Notes under the pieces: generated by a model
The model's database searches: none
Seen by the model: only the letters and a program-made list of their open reading frames with translations
What the model was told of the DNA's origin: nothing
Part shown: one piece after another, positions 16,241 to 24,937 of the stretch
How positions within the stretch are numbered: the stretch's first letter is position 1
How the letters are laid out: every line of letters starts with the position of its first letter
Translations under genes and position numbers: made by a program
IMG/VR virus record: IMGVR_UViG_3300021437_000033
Location: 1 to 43,814 of that record
Direction: 5' to 3' (one strand)
Length of the DNA: 43,814 bases
DNA from: a virus

Positions 16241-16717
16241 TTATGGAACGTAAATGTGGGGCTGGCCCTCAAACTTGTTCTCGTCATTCAGCACATCCAT
16301 TGCAAACTTCGTATAATCACTGTCTTTCTTTTCTTCTCTCCGGTACAGAGCGGCTTTACGCTCCGTGTCGCTGAAATTCTGTTGGCCGTAGAGAATCCCG
16401 CTGACGATATGCCGCGCCGCGGCCCCGGTGATTTGCATGAAGCTTCCGTCAGGATTCTCGAACGTGAAGCAGTGCTCGTAACTTCCCCGGTAAGGAAAAA
16501 CCAACACCTTTGTCTCGCGGGCATTCCAGTTTTCCGGCGTGCCGAAAACTTCCGGTGGCAGCCAGCGTTCGAGTATCCAGCGGTTGTTGTAAGGCGCTTC
16601 CATGCCCCAGGAAATGCGGAAGTTCGGTTCATCGAATCTGTTCTTGCCACCAGCAGCCGTAAGAATGGCTTGGAGGCTGTCCCGCGCCCGATGATGCTCC
16701 GCCGTAACCTGAATCAT
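16241..16717 (-). CDS. Hypothetical late protein, 158 aa
   Basis: Mixed alpha/beta, rich in aromatic residues (RWILERWLPPEVFGTPENWN). N-terminal helix EHHRARDSLQAILTAAGG. The ATG overlaps the 85-aa gene's stop by 4 bases. Position suggests head completion; no family recognised. Confidence 0.6.
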   Translation of the reverse strand: MIQVTAEHHRARDSLQAILTAAGGKNRFDEPNFRISWGMEAPYNNRWILERWLPPEVFGTPENWNARETKVLVFPYRGSYEHCFTFENPDGSFMQITGAAARHIVSGILYGQQNFSDTERKAALYRREEKKDSDYTKFAMDVLNDENKFEGQPHIYVP

Positions 16718-16971
16718 CGAGTGCGCTGCTTCGGCGTGCCCTTGACCTTTTCCTTGACTTTCTCTTCCACGGCAACCTTTGGCTCAGCATAGGAAATCTT
16801 GGTCTTGAACTCCAAGAATCCGTGAGGATGCAGCACTGCGGAAGAAGAAACGACCGTGATTACCGAGCCAAAAGGGATTACAGGCCGTTCGGTGTCGGAG
16901 TAAAGTTCCCCGACAAACTCCACGGTAGGCACGGCATCATGCGTCCAAGTAAACCTTGAGCGTTCTTTCAT
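16714..16971 (-). CDS. Hypothetical late protein, 85 aa
   Basis: A small beta domain (RPVIPFGSVITVVSSSAVLH) with a Lys-rich disordered tail (VEEKVKEKVKGTPKQRTR). Overlaps both neighbours by 4 bases. Unknown function, probably a minor head component. Confidence 0.55.
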   Translation of the reverse strand: MKERSRFTWTHDAVPTVEFVGELYSDTERPVIPFGSVITVVSSSAVLHPHGFLEFKTKISYAEPKVAVEEKVKEKVKGTPKQRTR

Positions 16972-17474
16972 TCCATGCCTCCGTAATCATATTTTTTCAG
17001 ATAGTCCAGAGCAGATTGCGCCCAATCAATGCTGATGTCGAGGCGTGACACGGCGAAGTTGCAATGGATACATAACAAGCCCCGAACCTTTTTAGATTTA
17101 TGGTCATGGTCAACATGAAATTTCTTACCAACTTGTGGAAGGCAGCGGCAAATTCCGCATCGCCCGCCTTGTTCAGTAAGTATTTTTTCATAATCATCAG
17201 GAGAGATTCCGTATTTTCTCCTAATGTGCGCTCGCCACATGATAAAATCTCGCCGCTTCGGATTTTTCTTTGACCATCTATCGCAATTCTCTCGGTGTCG
17301 TTCGACATTTTCGACGCGCCATCTGGCTGAATTTGCACGGCAACATTCCTTGCACTTTGGATTAAATATGCCGCCGTCTTGTCGTCTGTAGAAATTCTCA
17401 ATCGCAAGACTGCGCCCGCATTTCAAACATTTCTTGAATCCGTCAATTACTGGGAACCTAGCTTTTGGTGGCAT
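16968..17474 (-). CDS. Recombination endonuclease VII-like protein
   Basis: 168 aa from ATG 17474, chosen because GGAGGTAAGT precedes it; an upstream in-frame start would place that site inside the gene. N-terminal zinc pair CLKCGR and CKECCR. Then the endo VII core: KYGISPDDYEKILTEQGGRC GICRC...VDHDHKSKKVRGLLCIHCN, with HVDHDH as the nuclease centre. T4 endo VII resolves branched DNA before packaging, which would suit a late gene. Its place right after the coat gene could also mark a homing insertion. Confidence 0.85.
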   Translation of the reverse strand: MPPKARFPVIDGFKKCLKCGRSLAIENFYRRQDGGIFNPKCKECCRANSARWRVENVERHRENCDRWSKKNPKRRDFIMWRAHIRRKYGISPDDYEKILTEQGGRCGICRCLPQVGKKFHVDHDHKSKKVRGLLCIHCNFAVSRLDISIDWAQSALDYLKKYDYGGME

Positions 17475-17530
17475 ACTTACCTCCATTTCTGAAAGTAAAT
17501 ATACCACCAAAAAACTAGAAACAGTAGTTT

Positions 17531-18796
17531 TTAATATCCAGCTGGGCGAGATAAGCTGCTAATAAATGACCCACTTCTAGGTGAATCATTAAAGATATTA
17601 AAAACTGTATCGTATGCGAACCAATATGCCGCCGCAGGAGCGCCGGAAGTGGCGTTATACAGCGGGAATACCGTCTTGCCGTCAACCTCGAAGAAGTCAA
17701 TGTCCTTCAGCACGGAACGTCCCCAATGGCTCAAGTCCAAAAAGTCAACGCGGGTTTGGTCGGCGTTGATGCTGGATGTAATGGGAACTCCGCTCATTGT
17801 TTTCTTTCCGGTAAACAGCAAGTCGAGGTCGTTTGCGCCGCCGCCAGAATCCTGCTTGATGATTTGGCTGATGGTGATGCCCAGATTCTCCCACGAATGT
17901 TCCTGGTCCACGTTCATGTAGGCAATCAGCTTTTGCGAGCTTTGCTTCGTTCCGAGAGCCTTGCGAATCTTGTTGATGGCAAGACGCACAAAGCCTGGAG
18001 TCAAAGCTGCCGAGCTTGCATTGACCGATGGCGTAGTCAGGAAAGGCGCGAAAGTCGCCCGGTTGAGGTTCTGCCATGTGCCGGTTGTTGCGGCGCTCTG
18101 GTGATACTTCAAGCCGAAGATGCCGACCGGATTAGCGCCCGTCAGCCCTTCGTACACTAGAACGTCAGTGGCAATCGTGCCAGCAGGAGTGGCGTCGCCA
18201 GTGATTGTCTGCGTCGCGGAAACAGTGTCCACGTTGAGCACGTTGAATGCTCCGCGATTGGTGACAAGGTTTGCGCTGTAAACCGAGACATTTTGCCCGA
18301 CATACACGCCGACTGCGCCAGTTGGAATCGTCATGGTGTAGACGTTCGCGGCCACCGAAGTGATGGTGCCGATAACGCCGTCACCAGCCGATGAGTTGGT
18401 GATTTTGTCCAGGAAGGCGCGGAACTGCTTCATGGACTCCGCAACTTCTCGCTTGGCGGCATTGGCGACGGCCTTTTCCTTGCTGTCCGTTCCGTATTCC
18501 ACGAGCTTCGTGATTTCAACGGAGAACTTGAAAGGCAGCGGAGAAATGCTCGCTACCTCGTAGTCCGTTCCGCCGCCACGGCCCATGTCGCCGCCATCCG
18601 CGTTGTATGCGCCGCCCCGTCCTCCAGAGAACATTTGGAGCGGGATGCGCATTGCGCGGTTCGATACTTTTTCCAAGTCGCCCTTTTGCTGGATCATCGT
18701 GAGCAAAATGTCGTCGCGCTCATACAGCAGAGTCAGCTTCGACCGCACCTTTTCCAGCTCTACTGCAACTACGTTTGCATTGCCTTGTGCAGCCAT
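17531..18796 (-). CDS. Major capsid (coat) protein
   Basis: 421 aa, immediately after the scaffold gene. The N-terminal arm has helical Leu-rich heptads (VRSKLTLLYERDDILLTMIQ). PLPFKFSVEITKLVEYGTDS and a beta insertion around 140-220 (Gly/Thr/Val-rich) follow. The C-terminal core has KLIAYMNVDQEHSWENLGI and FFEVDGKTVFPLYN. Size and neighbours match HK97-fold coat proteins of the P22/podovirus type. The ATG follows a GGAGAAGAG site. Confidence 0.75.
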   Translation of the reverse strand: MAAQGNANVVAVELEKVRSKLTLLYERDDILLTMIQQKGDLEKVSNRAMRIPLQMFSGGRGGAYNADGGDMGRGGGTDYEVASISPLPFKFSVEITKLVEYGTDSKEKAVANAAKREVAESMKQFRAFLDKITNSSAGDGVIGTITSVAANVYTMTIPTGAVGVYVGQNVSVYSANLVTNRGAFNVLNVDTVSATQTITGDATPAGTIATDVLVYEGLTGANPVGIFGLKYHQSAATTGTWQNLNRATFAPFLTTPSVNASSAALTPGFVRLAINKIRKALGTKQSSQKLIAYMNVDQEHSWENLGITISQIIKQDSGGGANDLDLLFTGKKTMSGVPITSSINADQTRVDFLDLSHWGRSVLKDIDFFEVDGKTVFPLYNATSGAPAAAYWFAYDTVFNIFNDSPRSGSFISSLSRPAGY

Positions 18797-18830
18797 CTCT
18801 TCTCCTTAGTCAGCAGAAGGGCGACAAACT

Positions 18831-20093
18831 CTACAGGTTGATGATGTCCTCGTCCGACATCTTGCGATGTTCGGGGCTGCCGATTTTCGGCAACTGCTTC
18901 CCAGTAGGACGCGGACCCGCTCCGCCTGAAATGTCCGTTCGCGCCGCTGCTTGATTTTCTTTTGCGTTCTTTTCCTTGTTGGCGTTTACTGCTGTGCCTG
19001 TGTACGCGGCCATTGCCTGCTTGATGAGGTCGCTCACCATCAATTTGGCAAGACCGGCTTTCAGGTTCACGATTTGCTTCATCGAAGCGTCCGTAATGCC
19101 TTGCGAACGAATGATGTTCGTGACCTGCTTCATGTGGCTCTTGTTTTCCGCAAGCGACTGCGAAACGGAGGAAATCACGTCGTCAACGAGCTTGCCTTTG
19201 GCCCATGAGTTCATGCCCTTCGGCAGGATGGGCGTCAGTTTCGCTTCGACAAGCATTCTCACTTCGTTTGTCGCTGAAGAAATGAGTTTGCTGTTGAAGT
19301 CCTCGAACCGCGTGGTTGCCGCTTCCTGTTTTTCCTTATTGAAGGCAGCGCGCTCGCGCTCGAACTTTTGCCGTTCGGGATCAAGACGGGCTTCCGCCTT
19401 CACGGTAATGCCCATCTTGCCGGACCATCCCACCAGCGCCTTAGTGAGTTCCTTGAGCGATTCCACATCATCTTTCTCAAGGGCTTGCCGCATGGCGTCC
19501 ATGTGAACCGGAAACTTCTCCGATTCCAAAGTGCTGCGAAGGACGCTGCCTGCAATCTCGCGGTAAGCGTTGGGATCACGTTCGGCTAGAAGCTGCGCCG
19601 ACTGCGTGAAAGCCTGGACAAAGGCTTGCGGATTCGATTCGTGAAGCTCCGCGAAGTATTGCGGGTCTCCCGACTCAAACTGCGCATCCGCTTCATCCAG
19701 TTCCAGCGCCTTGGCGACAACCGCTTTAGCCTCGACCAGTCCACCAGGAAACGTTTCCCGCCATCCGCGTGCTTCTTGGATGGTAGGCACCAATTCCCGC
19801 ATGGCTTGGTGTTGATCCCAAAGCCGCTGCACTTCCTTGGCGATAGGAGCTTGTTCGGCATTCTTGAGCAGCCCTTTCAGCCAGTCTGGCATCGGCTGGC
19901 CTGCGGTAAACTCCGTTTCGGTTTCCTCTTGCTGAACAGTTTGCTGTTCAGCTTCGGGTTGCGGTGTTTCCATTTCTACGGATGAAGGTTCCTCAGCACC
20001 TATCCCAAGGATTTCTTCGTCCGTCTGTGCTCCACCATCGCCACCCGGTGAGATAGCTGTTGATGGAGTGTTTGCTTCTACTGCTTCGGGCAT
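18831..20093 (-). CDS. Scaffolding protein
   Basis: 420 aa between portal and coat, as expected for a scaffold. The first 65 residues are acidic and Gln/Pro-rich, and the middle is almost wholly helical. A coiled-coil lies around 245-275 (RQKFERERAAFNKEKQEA). The C-terminus is short and charged (SPEHRKMSDEDIINL), a typical coat-binding tail. The start overlaps the portal stop by one base. It should direct procapsid assembly and then leave or be digested; no protease gene is adjacent. Confidence 0.75.
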   Translation of the reverse strand: MPEAVEANTPSTAISPGGDGGAQTDEEILGIGAEEPSSVEMETPQPEAEQQTVQQEETETEFTAGQPMPDWLKGLLKNAEQAPIAKEVQRLWDQHQAMRELVPTIQEARGWRETFPGGLVEAKAVVAKALELDEADAQFESGDPQYFAELHESNPQAFVQAFTQSAQLLAERDPNAYREIAGSVLRSTLESEKFPVHMDAMRQALEKDDVESLKELTKALVGWSGKMGITVKAEARLDPERQKFERERAAFNKEKQEAATTRFEDFNSKLISSATNEVRMLVEAKLTPILPKGMNSWAKGKLVDDVISSVSQSLAENKSHMKQVTNIIRSQGITDASMKQIVNLKAGLAKLMVSDLIKQAMAAYTGTAVNANKEKNAKENQAAARTDISGGAGPRPTGKQLPKIGSPEHRKMSDEDIINL

Positions 20094-22447
20094 TATTGCC
20101 CTCCTTCAACCCCTCCCTTAGAAGGGGGAACTTGCGGCTGCATCGCCGCCATCAGGGTTTGCATTGCTGCCTGATGCGCTTCGGCATGCGCTCTTACGTT
20201 GGAATATCCAGCTGAATTTTGCACTTTGGCTGTTTGTCCAGCGTCCGAGTTGGCCCATCGCTGGCATTCCTCGAATTCCACTTCGTGATTGTCCAACACA
20301 GCGTCTACCTCGACGGTAGATTGCGGCGGAGATGCGACTGGCCCCATCGGCCCCATTTGCGGAGGCATTTCGATGGGCGCACCTTGCAAAAGCTGTTGAA
20401 TCTCTCTCAGCTGTTTGGTTCGTGAGTCTTCTCCAGGCACTACGAAGTCCGAAAGGCCCATAATGTTCTTGATTTGGCCGATGTTTGCTGGGTCAGACAG
20501 CATTTTGCCCACTACCGGATCTTGCGCCATCGTGAAAAGCTGGTTGATCGCCGCTCGAAGCTGTGATTTCATGCGCGGAAACTGTTCGTCGCCCTCTGGA
20601 TAGGCTTGCAAATTGCCTTTTAGGTCCGCTAGGTGAATGACTTTGCTTTCGAAGTCTCCGCCCTCGCCCCAAATCGGAATTTCCACGTCTTCTGCCCTGT
20701 TTTTTCGGAAACAATCCACTGCAAGCATGATGAGGTCGGTATAAAACTGCCGCCAACGGCCCCACACTAGCCCAATACGTCCCATTGCCTGGTCCCTAGC
20801 GATTCCGTAGCCTGTCGCTGTCTTTTGGTCTTGCATTTCACCGCCAAAAATCGCGGGAAACAAGCCTGTAAGGAATTGCGCTACCGGGCCGACAAGCTCA
20901 TCGGCCTGTTTGTTCATTTCGGGGTGGAATGTAGCTGCCTCCGCCTGATAGAAACTATTTGTCAATGGCTGTCCAGGCTTTGCTCGTGCTGGATACATCG
21001 CAGCAGGCTCCGAAACCGTGTTGGACAGCGCGTCGAAGTCAACAACATTCGGATCAGCGTAAATTGGAGGGATGCCGTACTCGTAAGTCTCCATGGCAAT
21101 GTTGGACAGAATGTTGTAGCGTTCTTGCACCTGAATTGTTGACCCGCCGATCGATGGCCGCGATTGGCCGTCGCCGGGAAGCGCATTCATCACCCGCCAA
21201 TGGTCGTCAAGAATTTCGCTTCGCGCTTCACAATAAGCATCCCCGGCAAAAGCCACGTACACCCCATCAGGAAACAGTTGAAGTAGCTCATCTCGCTTGG
21301 CTTTGTCCTCGATTTGATACAGCGCCCACGGACGAATCCACGTTCTTGCAAAAGTAATGAGGTTTTGGAGAGCGTCTCCTGGCTGCGGCGCTGGAAGCCC
21401 TTGCTTCACGCCTAGCCGGGAAGAACGCGCATACACTTCGTTGCCATCTTGTGCCCCGCTCGGCTGAATCTTGTCCGCTGCCTTTGGATAGGTCGCTTTC
21501 AGCTTCGCTTTATGGACTTCCAGCGTCCACTGCAAGTACGGCATCTCGTAAATTTCATCTGCCCACACAGGACTGTTGATCTCCAAACCTCCGTGGAAGC
21601 TGATTACCTCTTGGCCGTTCGGCATTTTGCGCGTTGCGGTGATGTTCGGCACTTGCGCGTAGTCCGCCTGCTTGAAATTGTCATCGGAAAGCTCTGTCCC
21701 GCAACTCGGGCAAATCATGCCCATCTGCATCTGATTCGCCGGGGTTTCCGTTCCGCATTGCGGGCATACATAAGCGTCTTCGCCCATCTTGGCGAAGTCC
21801 GCTTCCATGTCTTGCTGGTCATGCGTGCCAAAACGCGCTGCGTCGGCAACGTAACGCACGTAACCAGCTATCTTTCCGTCCGTCCACATGTAGTACGCAG
21901 CAGCAGATTCCTTAGCCTGCATCTTGTTGTTGTGCTCGACCAGTTCGGCCACGTCGGAAGCCGCTTTTGCCGCTGTAACATCCTCTTCGGTCTGTGCGCT
22001 TTGCGGATAGAAACGCACGGTAGGCAGTTCTCCAGAAAATGCCGCGATAAAGGAAAGCCCGAAGGCTTGATAGAAATTCGTGACGTACTGATACCGTGGA
22101 ACATCTTCCTTGTCCGTCGAGAATGTCAGCCCATGCCCACTTGTCGGCATTTGCCAGTCGCCTACCACGGGATTCCACCAACCGTACTGAATCCCCTGCC
22201 AAAATAACCGAGCTTGCCGGATGCGCTGAATCTCGTAACGTCTCGCTACAATTCCTTCCTGCTTGTACTGCAAAACCAACTGGCGCAACTCCGCTACCAA
22301 GTCGGGCTTCATCTCTTCGAGGCTCTCGAAGTTTGGCCCGTAAATGTCTTGAGGGCTTTGCTTTTGCGGAGCGTTTCCGTCAGCTTCCGCCATCAGGCCG
22401 GGAGGAAACTGCGATTCGTCCGGCTTGGCTAATGGAGTGGTAGCCAT
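20093..22447 (-). CDS. Portal protein, with zinc-ribbon insertion
   Basis: 784 aa, large as in P22-type portals. N-terminal stem/clip helices (VAELRQLVLQYKQEGIVARR, 51-70), WQGIQYGWWNP, and the conserved helical region around 565-650 (QDQKTATGYGIARDQAMGRI then Arg/Trp-rich helix) support the call, with a Gln/Pro-rich C-terminal barrel-like tail. C228-x2-C231 ... C246-x2-C249 (CPQCG, CPSCG) forms an inserted zinc ribbon that usual portals lack. It forms the dodecameric DNA channel. Confidence 0.8.
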   Translation of the reverse strand: MATTPLAKPDESQFPPGLMAEADGNAPQKQSPQDIYGPNFESLEEMKPDLVAELRQLVLQYKQEGIVARRYEIQRIRQARLFWQGIQYGWWNPVVGDWQMPTSGHGLTFSTDKEDVPRYQYVTNFYQAFGLSFIAAFSGELPTVRFYPQSAQTEEDVTAAKAASDVAELVEHNNKMQAKESAAAYYMWTDGKIAGYVRYVADAARFGTHDQQDMEADFAKMGEDAYVCPQCGTETPANQMQMGMICPSCGTELSDDNFKQADYAQVPNITATRKMPNGQEVISFHGGLEINSPVWADEIYEMPYLQWTLEVHKAKLKATYPKAADKIQPSGAQDGNEVYARSSRLGVKQGLPAPQPGDALQNLITFARTWIRPWALYQIEDKAKRDELLQLFPDGVYVAFAGDAYCEARSEILDDHWRVMNALPGDGQSRPSIGGSTIQVQERYNILSNIAMETYEYGIPPIYADPNVVDFDALSNTVSEPAAMYPARAKPGQPLTNSFYQAEAATFHPEMNKQADELVGPVAQFLTGLFPAIFGGEMQDQKTATGYGIARDQAMGRIGLVWGRWRQFYTDLIMLAVDCFRKNRAEDVEIPIWGEGGDFESKVIHLADLKGNLQAYPEGDEQFPRMKSQLRAAINQLFTMAQDPVVGKMLSDPANIGQIKNIMGLSDFVVPGEDSRTKQLREIQQLLQGAPIEMPPQMGPMGPVASPPQSTVEVDAVLDNHEVEFEECQRWANSDAGQTAKVQNSAGYSNVRAHAEAHQAAMQTLMAAMQPQVPPSKGGVEGGQ

Positions 22448-22636
22448 TTATTTCTTCTTGCCACTAGGGGCGTGCGCCATCTTCTTGAACGTCTTGGCGA
22501 GCCGCGCTTGCTTGCCTGTTTTTCCGCTGTCGTGCTCATGCGCCGTAGCAAACTCCTGCACGCCCATCCCGGCGTGTTCGGCTTTCTGCGTTAATGCGCC
22601 CTTCTTCAGGTGCGCTGCTTGAATCCACTTAGCCAT
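22448..22636 (-). CDS. Small basic late protein, 62 aa
   Basis: MAKWIQAAHLKKGALTQKAE opens a family of small basic helical proteins often found beside phage portal genes. The end is very Lys-rich (RLAKTFKKMAHAPSGKKK). I chose ATG 22636 because GAGGAAAC lies just upstream. Possibly DNA-binding or a virion component. Confidence 0.65.
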   Translation of the reverse strand: MAKWIQAAHLKKGALTQKAEHAGMGVQEFATAHEHDSGKTGKQARLAKTFKKMAHAPSGKKK

Positions 22637-22820
22637 GTTTCCTCGCAGAGGGCGCATGGACCTTTTTCTTTTGCGGCAACCCACTTTCAGGAGTTGCGGC
22701 AAAATCGTGAAGCTGCCCTGCGCTCATTCCCAAAAGCCCTTTGTTGCGGGCATAAAGCTCTTCGGGATGGTGTTCGGCTATCGTCGTAGCCCGGCGCTGG
22801 GCTTTACTCAAGCTAGGCAT
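22629..22820 (-). CDS. Small basic protein, DUF3008-like
   Basis: 63 aa beginning MPSLSKAQRRATTIAEHHPE, which resembles the MPxxSKxQQR start of DUF3008 proteins. A helical middle (MSAGQLHDFAATPE) and Lys-rich tail follow. ATG 22820 has GGAGA just upstream and overlaps the preceding stop by 8 bases. Function unknown. Confidence 0.6.
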   Translation of the reverse strand: MPSLSKAQRRATTIAEHHPEELYARNKGLLGMSAGQLHDFAATPESGLPQKKKVHAPSARKHG

Positions 22821-23349
22821 TCTCCGGCTCTCTTTGCCTCGGCCCGCGATTCCAATTGCAGCAGCCTTCCGGCTCAATGCGGAAAACTGCCTTCGGGAAT
22901 CCCAGTACCTTCCGCAATACATTCGTTAGCGCAACGCACATATCAGCATCCTCATCGGCGCGAACACACCGTTTACACTGGACTTTCCCGAGTACTAACC
23001 CGCTTTGCTTCGGCGTGACATACGGCTTCATCGGCATCGCCATATGGCCTGTTGCCGCTGGGCCTTTCTTATACCAACCACAAGAGGCTTCATTTGGGAC
23101 TGCAATGTCGGGCGAATGAATCGTGCAACGGTTCTTCATCTCGCCAGATTCGATGTGCATCGAGCAGCGATTGCCGCATTGTTTCGTAGTTCCATCTGGT
23201 CCAATATAAATCACTGCGACTCTCAGGTTGGCGATGGCCTCCTCTTCATCGCTTTCAGGAGCCTCGCCGATGGATTCTGGCGCATGACCATGCTCCAAGT
23301 CTTCTTCTTGGAGTTTTGACTTTTTCAGGCTAGGCGCATGAATCATCAC
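22813..23349 (-). CDS. Cysteine-rich protein, HiPIP-like Cys pattern
   Basis: 178 aa. The first 45 residues are acidic and disordered. Then ten Cys: QCGNRCSMH, CTIHSP, SCGWYKKG, CKRC, MCVA and EGCCNWNRG. The pattern CGxCxM...CT(I/L)...CG(L/W)Y...GCC recurs in phage late proteins and recalls high-potential iron-sulfur proteins. A metal or Fe-S centre, or structural zinc, is likely; its role in virions is unknown. It overlaps both neighbours. Confidence 0.65.
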   Translation of the reverse strand: MMIHAPSLKKSKLQEEDLEHGHAPESIGEAPESDEEEAIANLRVAVIYIGPDGTTKQCGNRCSMHIESGEMKNRCTIHSPDIAVPNEASCGWYKKGPAATGHMAMPMKPYVTPKQSGLVLGKVQCKRCVRADEDADMCVALTNVLRKVLGFPKAVFRIEPEGCCNWNRGPRQREPENA

Positions 23350-23606
23350 TGTTCCGCCTCTGTGTCGGCGCGTGCGTTGGCAACCGCTTCCCTGGCCTTT
23401 CGATTGGCATAGGCGAACCAGCTTTCCCGCACTACGGGCTTTACTGGCTTAAATTCTTCCGGCTGAGTAACGGGACTGTATCCGCCACGGAGCAAAAACG
23501 AATCTACTAGAGCAGCATCGCGCCTTCGTAGTCGCACAATCTCCGCATCCTTCTCGGCGATCTGCTTTTCCAGTTCAGCTACATATCGAGTCTTGAATAG
23601 CCTCAT
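23346..23606 (-). CDS. Coiled-coil protein, 86 aa
   Basis: Residues 8-35 form a leucine/isoleucine coiled coil (VAELEKQIAEKDAEIVRLRR). A short linker and a basic C-terminal helix (WFAYANRKAREAVANARADT) follow. Probable oligomerisation or fibre-linking component. Overlaps both neighbours by 4 bases. Confidence 0.6.
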   Translation of the reverse strand: MRLFKTRYVAELEKQIAEKDAEIVRLRRRDAALVDSFLLRGGYSPVTQPEEFKPVKPVVRESWFAYANRKAREAVANARADTEAEQ

Positions 23607-24337
23607 CGGAATGATGGGAACGAAAACCCAAATCTTGTGCCTCTTCCTTGGGCTAACGCCACACCCCCGGAAGTCGTAACATTTCCAACCTGACCCGTAG
23701 CCGTGACGCCGGTAAGCGGCACTGTCAAATTCCCACCGACGGTGACTGTTCCAACCGCGCCCGTTTCCGCTATACCTGCCAGCGGCAAGGAAGTATTGAC
23801 GGCCAGCGCACCGACTGCTCCTGACGCAGCCACGCCGATCTGTGAGACAGTAGAATTGGAAATTACTGAGCCAACGCTGCCGCTTGCGCTGTTGCCGGTA
23901 AGGGCTAGAGAAAATGATGGGACAACTGTTCCCGGTGAGCCTGTTGCCGCCGTCCCGGTAAGAACTTGCGAAGCGGTGACTGCGCCGACGCTTCCAGTGG
24001 CCGCGACACCACTCAGAGGAATATCAAAGCTAGGCGCTACTGTCCCTGCCGCGCCGGTAGCGGAAACCCCCGTCGGGGCAAGGCTACGGTCTGCGGTAAG
24101 ACTTCCAACACTGCCTGTTGCAGCGTTTCCGGTAAGTCCTTGCGCCGGCGCTACGGAGCCTACAGAGCTAGTCGCTACAACGCTAGTTTGGGCTAGGCCA
24201 ATGCTTGGAACGACTGTTCCGACTGCTCCCGTAGCGACTACGCCCGATAGGGCTAGAGTGATGTCCGCAGTCGCTACGGCTACAGCAGCCCAGAGGCCAG
24301 TATTAAAGAATTTGGACTGCGAAAAGTTCGACGGCAT
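23603..24337 (-). CDS. ATGxVG-repeat fibre-like protein, 244 aa
   Basis: Ten imperfect repeats of about 20-24 residues with the core (L)TG(V/N)xATG(A/S)VG(T/S)V span residues about 28-225. They are followed by a basic/aromatic end, RGTRFGFSFPSFR. Such Gly/Ala/Val/Thr repeats suggest a beta-solenoid or collagen-like rod on the capsid or tail. N-terminal residues 1-27 may anchor it. No known name. Confidence 0.65.
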   Translation of the reverse strand: MPSNFSQSKFFNTGLWAAVAVATADITLALSGVVATGAVGTVVPSIGLAQTSVVATSSVGSVAPAQGLTGNAATGSVGSLTADRSLAPTGVSATGAAGTVAPSFDIPLSGVAATGSVGAVTASQVLTGTAATGSPGTVVPSFSLALTGNSASGSVGSVISNSTVSQIGVAASGAVGALAVNTSLPLAGIAETGAVGTVTVGGNLTVPLTGVTATGQVGNVTTSGGVALAQGRGTRFGFSFPSFR

Positions 24338-24338
24338 C

Positions 24339-24926
24339 TTAGTTGAACGACTGCATCGAAGTCCATTCTGTGATGATGGTTGCGCCAGTCACAGAAAAGG
24401 TTACTGCTATGTTGAGTGAGCCGAAGGTGCCTGCTGTGCCGGTTCCAGTGGTGTCAACTGAAACTGCGGCGGTGCTGCCGAAATTGATGCCCCACCCACC
24501 GCCGGCCGTAGCCAGTGTGCCTTGGGATGAAAAGGTTCCTGTCACCCATGCGGTTGAGGAGGTAGCAACACCGGAAATTAAGCGATAAACCAAGTAGCCT
24601 TCCAACGTCCACGGAGCGTTGGAAAGGCTGGCGGTAACTGTTTGCGCCGCCGATGCTCCCATGTCAGTTCCGAAAGCTGTGGCAGTCGTGCCGGGACCGT
24701 GGTAGGGATCAATAATTAAGGTTCCGGTTGCGGGAGTGGTGATGAGTCCACCAGCGGCGAAACGATAGACCTGCCCCGCAAATGGCGCGGCCAGACCATA
24801 ACCAACGGGGAAGCATTGATTCGCTTGTGCCGGCGTCAGGATGGATGTCTTTACTGTCGTTGGCGAGATGGATGCTGCGACGATGAGCGAATCTGCTAGA
24901 GTGCTATTGAAGTATTGACGTGCCAT
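24339..24926 (-). CDS. Beta-rich virion decoration protein, 195 aa
   Basis: Begins MARQYFNSTLADSLIVAASI. It is Ala/Thr/Gly-rich with alternating beta strands (GLITTPATGTLIIDPYHGPG; TLEGYLVYRLISG). Similar small jelly-roll proteins decorate capsids. Assignment rests on composition and place in the structural block. Confidence 0.55.
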   Translation of the reverse strand: MARQYFNSTLADSLIVAASISPTTVKTSILTPAQANQCFPVGYGLAAPFAGQVYRFAAGGLITTPATGTLIIDPYHGPGTTATAFGTDMGASAAQTVTASLSNAPWTLEGYLVYRLISGVATSSTAWVTGTFSSQGTLATAGGGWGINFGSTAAVSVDTTGTGTAGTFGSLNIAVTFSVTGATIITEWTSMQSFN

Positions 24927-24937
24927 TTATCGTCTCC

